Below are positions 22,890-33,920 of a stretch of DNA of 64,000 nucleotides, piece by piece (within the stretch, counting starts at the first letter, position 1; each line of letters starts with the position of its first letter). Made by a program: the position numbers and the translations under genes. Source of the stretch: Phaeoceros laevis (lineage: Eukaryota > Anthocerotophyta > Anthocerotopsida > Notothyladales); assembly GCA_049999765.1 (NCBI GenBank), contig JBNGIQ010008568.1:1-64000 (forward strand), written 5' to 3'. The notes under the pieces are model-generated. The model saw only the letters and a list, made by a program, of their open reading frames with translations, made no database searches and was not told the DNA's origin.

Positions 22890-23595
22890 ACATAGCTGTG
22901 TGAAATTAGCAAAGTGCACAAGATCTGCCAGGAGGGGTTTACCAAGAGGCCTTCCAGAAACCCCTGCAAGGAGTCCATTTGGTACTGATGAGGAATGGAG
23001 GAGGCATGGCTCACCCGCATGTGCCTAGCTTTTCTTGTTGAAATCGTGTTTGACGGTTGGTTAACCTGCAAGCAAATTTCTCTGCACATTCGAGTAGCAG
23101 CCAGACTGCCTTGTTGGCAGACTGGCATATAGATAGTTGTGTTAGTAACAAGCTTGTTGAAATGGACACTCTTTGCTGCAATTTTTAGTCGAAGCCTAGA
23201 CCGGGCTGCTGGACCACTAAGGCCTAGACAAGGCTGCCACTGTAATACATCATCTGTACAGCTGGCGGACATCCTCCTACAATGGTCCATACAGAAATTC
23301 AGGTTTGGCATACCTACGGTGATTGCTGGTGCATCATTGCTTAGTACTTGCGTCCAAGACAAAGGTGTTACACCACGACTTTTTGGTAAATCATGCTTTT
23401 GGCATTACAAGTGTAATCATTCGTGCAAGTCAAGGAAATGTTGTCTTAGGTCAAGGGCAAGCCCTGGTCTCAGGCAAATCCCATTGGTACCTGGTCAGAT
23501 GACGCTAATCCTATTAGTAAATACCGAGTGTGCAAGGATCTGATTACTACAAAGTGAAAGCTAACAGCTGAAGCTGTAATTAGGAGCAGGCTTAA
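22890..23595 (+). repeat. Folded repeat family R, copy 3
   Basis: Stem 1 pairs AGGGGTTT (22933-22940) with AAACCCCT (22958-22965), entirely different in sequence from the other copies yet at the same place, enclosing ACCAAGAGGCCTTCCAG. TTTGGTACTGATGA follows. Stem 3 pairs GGCATG (23003-23008) with CATG-T-GCC around GCTCACCCG. The unit is cut by the copia-type element inserted at 23596. Confidence 0.65.
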
Positions 23596-23799
23596 TGGAG
23601 AAGTTGGAGCATAAGCTAGGAAAACAAAAATGAATTGATTAGATTAGCCTCGGGGGCCTCGGAGGTCGGTTTAAATAGCGTTCCTATCTAAACGACGCAC
23701 CCTTTCGGAAAAGTCGCGACCCTACGTTTAGACCCTTAACTAACTAACTAACCCTTAGGCTACTCTGCTATGTAGTTAGGTCTAACTAGGTCTTCTTTA
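23596..23799 (-). repeat. 3' LTR
   Basis: 204 bp, reading TGGAGAAG to CTTCTTTA on the plus strand (imperfect inverted ends). It pairs with 27885-28088. Confidence 0.93.
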
Positions 23800-24739
23800 C
23801 TCCCACTCAGAGTTGCCGGTGGGTTCCTTGCACTTGCGCTCCACACCTAGTACTTTGTCATTCGATCTAACATGAAAACATCAATCTACAATTTATGGTG
23901 TTTGTGCGCTTTCATGCTAGTTAGTGTGGGAGCAGTGGCTTCCTTCCGCTTGTTCATCCTCGGACGTCGGCCTTGAATGTGGTCTTGAAGACCCATTTGC
24001 ACATAAAGACCCACTTGCAAGCACATACCGTGCGAGAATAACAACTCCCACGGTATCTTGAATAGGATCTGGTGTTGATGTAGATACCTCAGGCTCAACC
24101 ACACGTGGTTGATATATATCCTTAGTATGACGCAAGTTGGTCTTGCCGCTACTGTGTGAACTGTCCATGTCCAGGTACCAATATTTCTAGTGCTTTACCG
24201 ACTGCGACCAGATCTCCATGTCGAGGCAAGTCTTGCTCCCAGTGGACATGCCTTAAAACATTCCCTGGGGCAACGCTATCCTTCATACCCTCCTGAGCCA
24301 CAAGTGTTTCCAGCTCTCCTGATCCTTCACAGTCTCCCACTGTTGCTATATTGTCAACAAGAGGGTCAACAATCATGATACTATCGTTGAATTGATCAAA
24401 ATGAGACGCTGGCTGTTGACACAAGCCAATCTCCAGGCGGTAGTATGTTGCCCATGGTGAAACTGGAAATTCGCCTGCTCTTCAACAAATACTCCAGGAA
24501 AAGGCATATATTGATACGCATTCATCAGGTCTTCAATCAGCCGTTTCTCATCAAAGGTTACACTCCTTCCGTATGAGACCAACCTCTTACAAATGAGGGG
24601 CCAACCTCTTACCATTGAGGTGCTAACCTCCTACAGTATGGTGGGTGATACCCTTCTTACCACATTTATTGTGACCTTTGCAGTTTGCTTTCCATTGAGC
24701 TCACCAGGCTCACCATTGAGCCTTTTCCTGCACTCCCTC

Positions 24740-25928
24740 TGCCAGTGACCAGGAACTCACACTAGTGGCAGTTTCCTGCTGGCTGCTTATCTCGCCGGCC
24801 CTTGGAGCTGGATGCACCATCCTTCTATTTGTTCCAAGGCGGACGTGATGTTGGCTGTTGCGGACTTGGGCTCCTTGTATCCGTATACAGTGCCTGTTGT
24901 CGTTGAGGCTCACTTGAGCCTCTGCTGGCCTCCTCCTGGAGCAGAGCTCCCACCATTTCGCTAAAGCTAATGGGCACTGCTCTTCCTCCTGCCAATTGTT
25001 GTGCTCTCTGGGCTTCTCTCATAACTGCATTCTGTGTTGAGATAAAAGACCGGAAGTTGGCAGGTAAGGACTGCAGCAAAGCTGCACATGCCAACAGTTC
25101 AGTGAGTTCTTCTCATGCTGCATGGAGCTGGGCCCTTGCGGCCCTAAATGCTGCTATCTGATGCGGGACCGAGTCCCCTTCGCGCATCTTCAGATTCCAG
25201 AAGTTTGCGCTAGCCATCACTAAGGACATCATGTCAGTGGAGTGATATGTTTCCTCCAATGATGCTCACATGTCTCGTGCGAGGGTGTAGCCCTGAGCAT
25301 AACGAAACATCTCCGGAGTGAGACTAGTCACTAGCAGGTTGAAAGCTAGGTCATTTGACCTGTCCCACGCTGCTCTGGCTGCATCTCCGACGGGTGGTAC
25401 TGCCACTCCAGGGTCTACCACTCTCCATAGATCCTTGCTCTTCAAGGATCCCCTCATTCTCATTACCAAGATGTCGCAATCGACTCCGTAGAATCGATCT
25501 TTTTCTTTGAAGTCAGAGGTACTCATGGTATAGGGGTAAGGAGCTACCGCTGCCGCCGCCGCTACACCGCCTCCTCCACCACCTCCTCCTCCACCTCCTC
25601 CTCCTCCACCTCTTCCAAACATATTTGTGTTGTTGGATTGAGATTGGAGAGGGGAGTGGATTTCTGATGTGTCCTCGCCTGGGGGTTCGTCCTCGCTTCC
25701 ACTTGGAAGTGTGCCTTCTACGTCCTCGTCTTCGTAGTAATACTGAGCAGAGCCGAAATCCTCATCGGCGACCGCTGGATACCCCGGAAGGTCCGGACTA
25801 AAACCAGGTACCCTGGGTAACGATTCTGCTTCTACTCGACGAAGGTATCCCGCAAGTTCTTGCTCCCTCTGAAGCCTCTCTTGCTCAAGCTTTTCAGCAA
25901 TGACTCTTGCAGGGGAGATTGGCCACAT
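24740..25928 (-). pseudogene. Copia-type gag
   Basis: Reads leftward from 25928. An acidic N-terminus is followed by a poly-glycine tract (25560-25615, a GGA/GGC trinucleotide run) and MSTSDFKEKDRFYG. The retroelement gag core (DLWRVVDPG, AWDRSNDLAF) and, in 24825-25094, LLQSLPANFRSFIS come next. A CX2CX4HX4C zinc knuckle (C-E-F then GHWQRECRK) lies near 24740-24775, broken by a stop and a frameshift. In-frame stops at the end of the first ORF (25266) and near 25110 split the reading. The order and spacing fit copia gag, which forms the particle and packages RNA. Confidence 0.8.
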
Positions 25929-27643
25929 TCGTGCTTATAAATTCGTGCTCAGGTCCACTGTCAAGCTTCATGGATTGTCCATTCCCTACACACGCCGAGA
26001 TTGCCACTAGGAACACACAAGGAGTTAGTGTTGATCAGGCACTACTCCTTTTGTCCTTCGGACAGCTACTCCTGTGCACGAAACGGGATAAGGATGATCC
26101 GTCGGTACTCCTATCTTGGGCGGCCTGATTCTGTAATTAATCCTCGTGCTTCAATGGTTTGTAAAAATCAGGCAATCAACTGCTCTTTGTATTTGCAAAA
26201 GCATCAGCCTTAGAGGTTTCACGCCTTTCCGCCAAATGCCTGTTCGCAAAATCGCCTTGTCGCAAAACAAAGCCTTTTAGCAAAGTGCCTCTTCGCAAAC
26301 CGAAGCCTTTTCGCAAATTGCCTCTGTATTTAATTTCGAAAAGCTATGCCTTTTCGAAAAAAACTTTAATTACGAAAAACCTTCACACGGAAAAGGCGTG
26401 AAGAGGCAGACACCGATTCGTTTCCCCGTCGGTTCACTCCTCCTCCCTTCATGCCGTTCCGCGCCTCCTCCCTTCGCGTCGCTTCACATCTGACTGGGTA
26501 GATGGCGATGGCGCTGAGATTGCAGGTGCCACCGCAAAGATTGCAAGGATGTGGCGTCAATTTGAGGGGCGCGGGTAGATTGCGTTCCCCTGGGAGGACG
26601 TCGTCGCGCGATAGCTCCTCCTAGGCCTCAGCCGCAGCTGGCCAGGCTTCCTTGGCCACAATTGGTCTTGGGAGATGGCCGCAGAGGCCCCAGCATACCA
26701 AAGAGGAGGCGGCGCCACACCACGCCACGCCTGCCTGATCCCACCAAGCTTGGGAAAACGCCACGCCTACCTGGGGCTGGCCTGATCTAGCCGCCACCCC
26801 TGTGGAATCCTGCCAGCTGCCTGGTTATGGCCTGCCAAGGCAGGGAGAGAGCGGCGGGCCTGGATGGCTGCGTATTTGGCGCCGCCTCGGCCTGCTACAG
26901 GGACTGGTGCCGCTCCTTTCAGGTCCGCCATAGCTTCCTTGGAGATGGCGGCCAGCAAAAGGCGACCGCTCCCTGCCTGGTTGTTTCCGCCTCTGGTGCA
27001 CCTCATCGCGCAGTGTCGTGGGTGATGGCGCAACGCCCTGAGCATGCTGATGCGCCTGGCGCCGCACCCTGTGAGAGCCTGCCGCACCACTCCCTGCCAA
27101 ATGCTGTGAGAGATGGCTGAGGGCCAGGATAGCTGAGTGCTTGCTGGCTGTGTGCCTGGCGCCGCCATGGCCTAATCCCGAGCCTGGCGCCGCCGCGCCG
27201 CACCGCGCCCTGCCTGGTGATGCAGCGCCTGAGCCTGCAGCCTCACCTACCACCTGCTGACTCCATGCCATGAGGCCAAGTGCCGTGAAGCCGTGTTGGG
27301 TACTTGCCCGCCATCGCTGCTTGTGGAAAAGCTTAAAGAAAAACCGGTGCTCACGAAAATCGAAACTTACGCATACGAAAACGCAATTTTGCAAAGTTTC
27401 AATGTTTTCGCAATTTGCGAATTTCGTGATTTTGCGAAACACACAAAACCACTACTTCTCCACCTTTTTCTTTTTGCTTTTGCTTTTACTAATTCGTGCT
27501 TGTGCTAATTCCACATTGCACATTACACTTTTGCAAGTTCCTGCTTGTGCAAATTCAACCAATGCCGCGAAATCACCAAAATCAGCTCCCTTTTTGTGAT
27601 TTCGCTCCTAACAATTGCTTCTTATTTTCGCAATTGTTGTGTG

Positions 27644-27735
27644 TGCCGACAGGGATTCGACCCCAACTTCGAGGTCGGCTTCATTTCTCCCGGGGTAGCG
27701 CTGGATGCGCTAGGGCCCAGCGTTCCTACTCGGCA
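27644..27735 (-). other. tRNA-like fold inside the gag-only element
   Basis: On the minus strand, TGCCGA pairs with TCGGCA 92 bases later, and GGGGTCGAATCCC near the 3' side looks like a T-arm with box B. The middle does not give a clean anticodon arm. It may be a decayed tRNA insertion or chance structure in the leader. Confidence 0.3.
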
Positions 27736-27872
27736 TCGCCATCAAACAGGCTGCAACTAGCCCACATCTCAAATCTTAGAAAAGCAGAGAAGTCGCCTGA
27801 CTCTCAATGTTTTTTTTCCATGCCCTTGCAGATTCTATCGAATCTAAGAGCAAATTCTTGCTCGCTCTATCA

Positions 27873-27884
27873 GCTCTGATACCA
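27873..27884 (-). promoter_or_regulatory. Primer-binding site, initiator tRNA-Met
   Basis: The minus strand reads TGGTATCAGAGC, the standard plant copia primer-binding site, directly adjoining the 5' LTR with no spacer. This fixes the orientation of the element. Confidence 0.95.
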
Positions 27885-28088
27885 TGGAGAAGTTAGAGCA
27901 TAAGCTAGGAAAACAAAAATGAATTGATTAGATTAGCCTCGGGGGCCTCGGGGGTCGGTTTAAATAGCGTTCCTATCTAAACGACGCACCCTTTCGGAAA
28001 AGTCGCAACCTTACGTTTAGACCCTTAATTAACTAACTAACCCTTAGGCTACTCTGCTATCTAGTTAGGTCTAATTAGGTCTTCTTTA
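27885..28088 (-). repeat. 5' LTR
   Basis: 204 bp, about 96.6 percent identical to 23596-23799. It should carry the element promoter, but no clear TATA box was assigned. Confidence 0.93.
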
Positions 28089-28093
28089 CTTAA

Positions 28094-28679
28094 CGGGTAC
28101 ATAGCCTGCTGCGAGGGTCAAAAATCGTTGAAGTAAGAATTGAGGTAAAAAAAAGCGTTTGTTCATTTACTTTACACATACTTCTAGCTCTATACTTAGC
28201 TCAATCCTGATGGATCCAAAATCAGTATTTATTACATGCCGACTAATGCAGGAAGGTCTTTCAGGCCTGGGAGGCTGTCCAGCCCTGCAGCAACACATGG
28301 CATTTGGTGACTGATTGGCAAAAAACCAAAATGGTAACAAAGGCAGTGCTGCCTGGCAGACAATTAATGTTGAATGCCATTTCTGGATCCTTCCGCCATC
28401 TAGACTGTCATGCTGCTATCCTTCACATGCAAGTATTCACCACCTCCAACAATATGCGATCAGAAGGACTGCATTTGTAAAAGATCTTACCAGATTTTGT
28501 GTTTGCCGCCAATTCTACACTATTGTTAACATGTGCTTCATGCTAGGTGTTTTCCCGCCTCTTCCCTGTCCCCCCTCTCTCTCTGATCATTCACACAATC
28601 ACAGGACATTATCCATCCTCCTTGCATACTGCTTAAATAGACTAGAGCAGGACATTTGTAGCTATGCTCTTGTTCTCCA
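28094..28679. other. Intergenic, no gene seen
   Basis: Sequence beyond the target duplication. CT-rich from about 28380, as upstream of other family R copies. Confidence 0.45.
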
Positions 28680-29130
28680 GCCTTCCTCAGCCCTCGATGC
28701 CCTCTGAATACTGCTCCTTGGCCCTTGGGCCCGTTGATGCTGCTGCCCTCCAGTCCTTGGCCCTTGGTTCCTAGCCGGGCACAGGTCTCTTTGCTTACTG
28801 TCCCTTCATATCCTGCTCCTTGGCCCTTGGCTCCTAGTCGGGCATAGGTCTTTTTGCTCACCGTTCTGTCCTACCCTGCTCCTTAGCCCTTGGCCCTTCA
28901 TTTTCACACATTGTTCCTTGGCCCTCACAAGGAACCTGCACTTCACATTTTTCCAGTCAGCTACCGTTTCATTTCCCGGCATTTTGTTCCTTGACCCTCG
29001 GTTTTGTCAGTCAGCAACCGTTTCATTTCCAAACATTCTGCTCCTTGGCCCTCTGAGTTTTTCATAATCACCAGCAGTGCTCCTTGCCCCTCGGATTTAG
29101 CAGCCTTGACAGTATAAGAAGCCCGGCCCC
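28680..29130. repeat. Degenerate CTCCTTGGCCCTTGG repeat
   Basis: Irregular units centred on TGCTCCTTGGCCCTTGG recur at 40-75 bp spacing. On the minus strand each would read (K/E)GQGA in overlapping ORFs, so a decayed repetitive protein is possible, but no complete ORF exists. Confidence 0.6.
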
Positions 29131-29489
29131 TGCTCCAAGCCATTTGACCAGCCATAAATTGACACATTTGGGCTTCCAGCCATTCCTCGCGCGTTCTAGC
29201 CACAGGCAGAAAATTTGTACAAGGCATAGGTGGTGGTCACAAGAAAAGGAGGGAGACGATGTCTCAACAGGTCTGCTACATAGCTGCCAGTTATCATACT
29301 TAGCGGTTTTTTTATGCTATCTTGCTTTCGTACTTGGCTGTTTGAATCCAATGTTGACATACTGCTGCTTGGGCAAATGTTACCTTGACAGTTTGACGGC
29401 CTGATGGAATACGTGCTTGTCGTGATCATGCCAGAAAGCTAAAACATGGATAGAATAGTCGATGTTTGCTTGAAAATTTCTAAGTTTCA

Positions 29490-30235
29490 GCACTAAGCCT
29501 TGCAAGACTTGGATCTACCAACATAGCTACCAAAAATCCAAGCAATGAGCTTCCTTTGGTACTGATGAAGGGAGAAAGGAGGGCTGTACTCACCCTATAG
29601 CTGCCTGCATAGCTGAATCAGGTTGTTGGAGAAAGGACTGGTGTCCCTGCACTCCACGTACCGGTGCTTGTAAACTTATGTTCATGAAAATGTTGTTTTT
29701 TGCTTGCCTTCGTTTCGTTTCCTTGCCTATAAAACCTAAACGGTAACAAGGGAAAGACACGTTTATACGTGCTGCCTCCCGATAGAAACACTGAATAGCA
29801 ATCACATATTTGAAACAATGACACTTTGGATACTTTGAGCTGCAAAGAGTCTTTTGCAAAACAGCTGTGATCTTGATGATGCTTCTTCAGAGATGTTGAC
29901 TGCTAATCCAGTTGTCAAGACTTTGCTGCTGCTTACTTGAATATTCAAAGCTGAAGCCACCAATGGCCAGAGACTGCAAACTGAGCGCTGATTGACGGAC
30001 CCTTACAAACCACAACTGTAGAGGCCTGCTACACCACTGCACGGAATTAGCAAGGACATGAACCTGCACCCGTCAAAAACCCAAAGCAGGACAAGTCTTT
30101 TGAACCTGATTGTTGCTTCTAGGTGATGAAATTTGTCAGTGTGATCATCTCTTGTCAAGTCCCCGCCAGGGGCAATGTAAACATCCAGTTTCTTTAAACT
30201 GTATGTATGTCACAAAGAACACACACCAGATCTTT
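29490..30235 (+). repeat. Folded repeat family R, copy 4
   Basis: Stem 1 pairs CTTGGAT (29508-29514) with ATCCAAG (29536-29542). TTTGGTACTGATGAAGG follows. Stem 3 pairs GCTGTA (29583-29588) with TATAGC (29596-29601), using one G-U pair, around CTCACCC. GGACTGGTG follows. The 3' part at about 30170-30230 has GGGGCAAT, CAGTTT-CTTT-AAACTG and TATGTATGTCACAAAGAACACACACC, matching copy 1 closely. Confidence 0.7.
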
Positions 30236-30586
30236 TTCAGCCCCGCATATCCGAATGACTCTGTACAGTAGAGAGGAGGATACACGAGATTGTTTCTCCG
30301 CCAAGACAGTCAAAGCGTCCACTGTTAGACTTAGCTGCCCATTCTCACAAAATTGTTCGATTACAGCCTGAGCCGTTCCGTGCCCTTGGCACTCTGGCAC
30401 CGTCGGAGCAGCAGCATTATGATGCAACAAGGGGTTGGATGTAGGCTGAGCAGACCGTCCAACCTGCTTGTCCAAGGCAGCCAGCTCCGCATCCTCCCAG
30501 TTAGGCTTGTAGAAGTTGTTCAGCCATATGGGCTCCTTGGACTCCTTGTGCCTGAAGTCGCAAGAGCGCGCGCTCTTCTTGTTCAT
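30194..30586 (-). CDS. Hypothetical ORF
   Basis: 130 codons on the minus strand (KESKEPIWLNNFYKPNWEDAE near the start, TVDALTVLAEKQ later). I do not recognise it. It overlaps the 3' end of family R copy 4 and may be a transposon relic or chance ORF. Confidence 0.25.
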   Translation of the reverse strand: MNKKSARSCDFRHKESKEPIWLNNFYKPNWEDAELAALDKQVGRSAQPTSNPLLHHNAAAPTVPECQGHGTAQAVIEQFCENGQLSLTVDALTVLAEKQSRVSSSLLYRVIRICGAEKDLVCVLCDIHTV

Positions 30587-30859
30587 CCTGCAGTTCTACC
30601 ACAATGTGGAATCCATGAAATACTGCCTCCACAACAACTCTTGTCGTTCTCCAGCACTGTTGTTGTCCGGTATGCGTAGCTTGGCTACTAAGCCACCGCG
30701 CGGCACAAATGTGCAGCTTGTGTAATTTATCCATTGCCTCGGAGGCACATTTAACCTCCCCTCCAGCTCCAGGGTGTGGGCCTGCCTCGCAGCTGCTGGT
30801 GTCCAAAATCGCTATGGTGCATCCCGTTTGTGGTGCCAAATTGTAGGTATATATGTATG

Positions 30860-31500
30860 TATGTCACAAATACATACAGGTACACGAACACAAGAACGTG
30901 ACCTGCCATTTGCCCAAGCGGGACCTGTCTAAACAAGATGCGAGTTTGTGCAAGAACAGCAGTGGAATGGTAACCCAGTCAATCACTTTTTTTTGCCTTT
31001 GTAGGCTTGCTCAAAACAGAACAAGACATGTCTAGGATTAGGACTGCTGGCTCGCAGAGGTACACGGCTTCAACCAAACAAATGATAATTCCTGGCTTAA
31101 TGTGTCACAAGAGAAGCCGTTTTGTTGTACTAACCACATGCCAAGGCTGCATTAACAGGCAGCTGTACAATGTGGCCAAGTTTCACGATCCCTAGCAATC
31201 ATGCTAGCTCACACAAGCGTCCAGACTTTTGTGCAGGTACACCCAAGTATCAAACAGCTATCAAAAATTCTGCAAGCTTGAAAACATCATTTCAGGAACA
31301 TCACTTTGACAATTTACACATGCAAGAACGGGCTGTGAGCAGAATTCACAACTTTCTGCACACAGGTCCTCCAGGAATGGCAACCGTAGAAAGATAGTGA
31401 GTCTTCCCCTCCCTCCACCTTCATCAGTGCTTGTTGGAGTTCCTGGGCTTGGATTTCTGGACCCCTGGGCAAGCAGATCCAAGTACATAGCTGCATTCCA
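30860..31500 (-). repeat. Folded repeat family R, copy 5 (inverted)
   Basis: Same block order on the minus strand. Stem 1 is 31477-31483 with 31448-31454 (CTTGGAT/ATCCAAG). GCACTGATGAAGG follows. Stem 3 is 31402-31405 with 31391-31394 (AAGA/TCTT) around CTCACTA. A TACATACATA-rich hairpin lies near 30850-30885. It is the only copy in this orientation. Confidence 0.6.
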
Positions 31501-33920
31501 CATACCTAGAGTTGTAGGTCACAACTACTAACTGTTTAGACCTTTGTTTTTTGTGAGCCTAGGATGTGAGGGTAGCTGGTGGAGTTTCCAGCAGCCCTTG
31601 CATCTTGGCAGTGACAACCCTTGCATCTTGGCAGGCAAGAATCAACAGTAAGTGTGCAAGCAACATTGCATCAGGTCCTATCACAATATTTTCTAAGTAG
31701 CAAAAAATTGCAAGCATCCTTTCACAAAAACTTTAAGCCACAGTTTGCACGCAGCAGTACCTGCTGGGCCATGGTGGCGGAGTGGACACGAGACAAACAC
31801 AGGGTGGAAGGGAGAGCAGCACAGGCTGCCCAAATGACAAGAAGGGTTGCTGTCCAGGCAAGGAGCAGCGTGCACGTGTAGGGACCAAGGCAGCAGGGAG
31901 TAGATAGAAAACCTGTGGTAGCTCTCCAGCCTGATCACGATCTTAAATAGTGATCAGATTAGGTTGGCAAGGTGGAGAAATGGCGGCAAGTCAGTAAAGT
32001 AAGCAAGAGAAAATCCACTCAGTGTGTCAGTTTGTCACAGACCTGGTCTGTCCACGCATTGTGTCTTCTCACTGCCAAGGTGTGCTGGAAGACTAAGTTT
32101 AGCGGCTTGGAGCTAGACATGTGATAAAATGCCTGCCGTCGTCTTCTTAAAATACACTTTTTATAGCGGTATCCTCATTGGCATTGGTGCCTAGGAACCA
32201 TGTGCATTTAGTGACGCTTGGTGGCAATCGCTGCAATGATTTCCAGAATTTTCCAAATGCAGCTCTTCCAGAATTTTCCTTAGCATGTGCAGCCCGGCCC
32301 GGTCCTTAGTTGGCACCTGTACAGTCAGGTCATGAGTGAATCTGGAACCATCTATGTACCAGCAGGTGAGACGGTTCAGCTTTCTTTTGGAAAGGCAAAC
32401 AGACATGTAGAAAAACGGGTGAGCTTGAAAAACGGGCAGCCATGTGTAAACGGGAAAGCAAATACTTATCACGTGCGTTATACCAAGTTACACATAGTAA
32501 CTTGTAATTTGTCATACATACATACATTATGCTGGATGTATGTATGTACGTATGTACGTAAATATTTAAGGAGGTTACCGGTCCCATCAGGGTGAAGCAT
32601 TGCACGGTTTTTCAGCAGTAGCAGTCCAGCGGGCATGCCCACATTTTTCAACTATTTGGCATCCAAGACTATTGATGCTGCATCGCGTTAGTGGTGCGCG
32701 CCATTGCAGGTGGAGCAAGAACGGTAACCTCCGTCGCTGCTGTCGCTCTTGATTTTCCCAGTGCTTGGCTTCGAGTAAAAACACATTAACAAAAGCGGTG
32801 CCACATTCCAAAAAACCCGGCCGGTTACCGTGGGGGCCAGGTATGAGATAGCTTGCCAAGTTTCGCATCCAGGGTGCCAGGTTTGAGATAGCTTGCCAGG
32901 TTTCACATTGCTGCACGTTACGATGGAACTCTGGTGGCATGGTTTTCCAATTGCAATGGACGGGCACTAATCATGTGTGGTGGTTGGTGACAAGGTTCTC
33001 AACATGGGTGGAGTGCGCCAGCTTGTGTGGTCGCGGCATACGGCAGGGATTTCAGACATCCAAGCGTTTTGCGCCGAACCACAAACGGGTCGGGATCCTA
33101 GCATGCTCATGTGCTTGGCAGGCGGAATGACTTGCCGTCGTGCCGCGAGTACCCCAAGGTGAAAGCGTGGAGGCATGTCACACGCGTTCTGTCATGACAG
33201 GTTATACAATGTCATGTGGTGTGTTGGTTTTTCTTTAAGCATAGTGCCTGGATATAGGGCAGACCAAATATGGGTTATTACTGCCACGTAGGTAACTATA
33301 TTAGCCAAGGTAAATGCCAATTATCGGCGGCGGTAGATAGCCTTTTAATAGCGCAAAGGAGTTGTGGCGCGGAGGTCGTCTTCAATGCAAAGGAGGCGTT
33401 GTCTGCAGTGGAAGTGGAGGCGACGCCAACGGCATGCAAGAGCAGGCAGCCCTAACGGGACCGCCACAAGGGTCCTTAGGGGAGGTCTGCAGCCTTAGCA
33501 CTCAGTTTTTGCAATTCTCTCATGGAGGCTGCTGGACAGCGGCACCTATTTGAACTCTGATTCTCAATTGACGCCAGCGCAGTCTGAGCTTGATGAATAT
33601 TTGAGTTTGAGTGTGGAGAATTAGCTAGCTCACTTGGCGGTGTGCAACATTGGCACCCGCACGCAATTATCGGCGCCTTTTGCTGCAGCAACATTAGCAT
33701 TAGCACCGAGATCTCAATTGCAAAAACTGCATGCTTGCTCACAGTTGGCAGCCTGCGCGCTGGTAGCTTTGGTAGCATCGGTGTTGATTAACACAATTGG
33801 TTGGTTTGCGATAGACTGGCTGAGAGTGTTGTGACAGCTTTCTAAGCGTGCTGATTGGCGCATGCCAGGTCGGCATAGCTTGGAAGGCGTGCGAAGCAGC
33901 ATGAGTGCTTATGCCAGCCT
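31501..33920. other. Intergenic, repeat debris
   Basis: No gene is supported. Palindromic CATACATACATA/TATGTATGTA occurs near 32513-32545, and a GATGCANCAT-TTTGGA block near 32650-32700 (minus strand) resembles 30790-30830. The last 700 bp may include the 5' LTR or leader of the gag at 33921, but LTR ends were not found. Confidence 0.4.

Larger units (their letters stand above)
23596..28088 (-). mobile_element. Complete gag-only copia-type LTR retrotransposon (TR-GAG-like)
   Basis: A 4,493-bp element on the minus strand with 204-bp LTRs, flanked by 5-bp target duplications CTTAA (23591-23595 and 28089-28093). The primer-binding site complementary to initiator tRNA-Met abuts the 5' LTR. The interior holds gag (24740-25928) and only a trace of pol near 23950-24010, where the minus strand reads KWVFKTTFKAD, the start of a copia RT. 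The LTRs differ at 7 of 204 sites, six of them transitions. Having gag with no working pol, it would depend on an autonomous copia element. It lies within a family R repeat. Confidence 0.93.

Noticed and set aside
16250-29580. Family R as a hammerhead ribozyme, because CTGATGA and GAAA both occur.
   Set aside because: The order and stems do not give the three-way hammerhead junction. GAAA lies in or next to the 3' arm of stem 1, and copy 1 has CTGAGGA instead of CTGATGA.
33160-33920. 5' LTR of the gag at 33921.
   Set aside because: A TGGCGCATGCC word resembles a primer-binding site, but no partner LTR or clear ends could be found.
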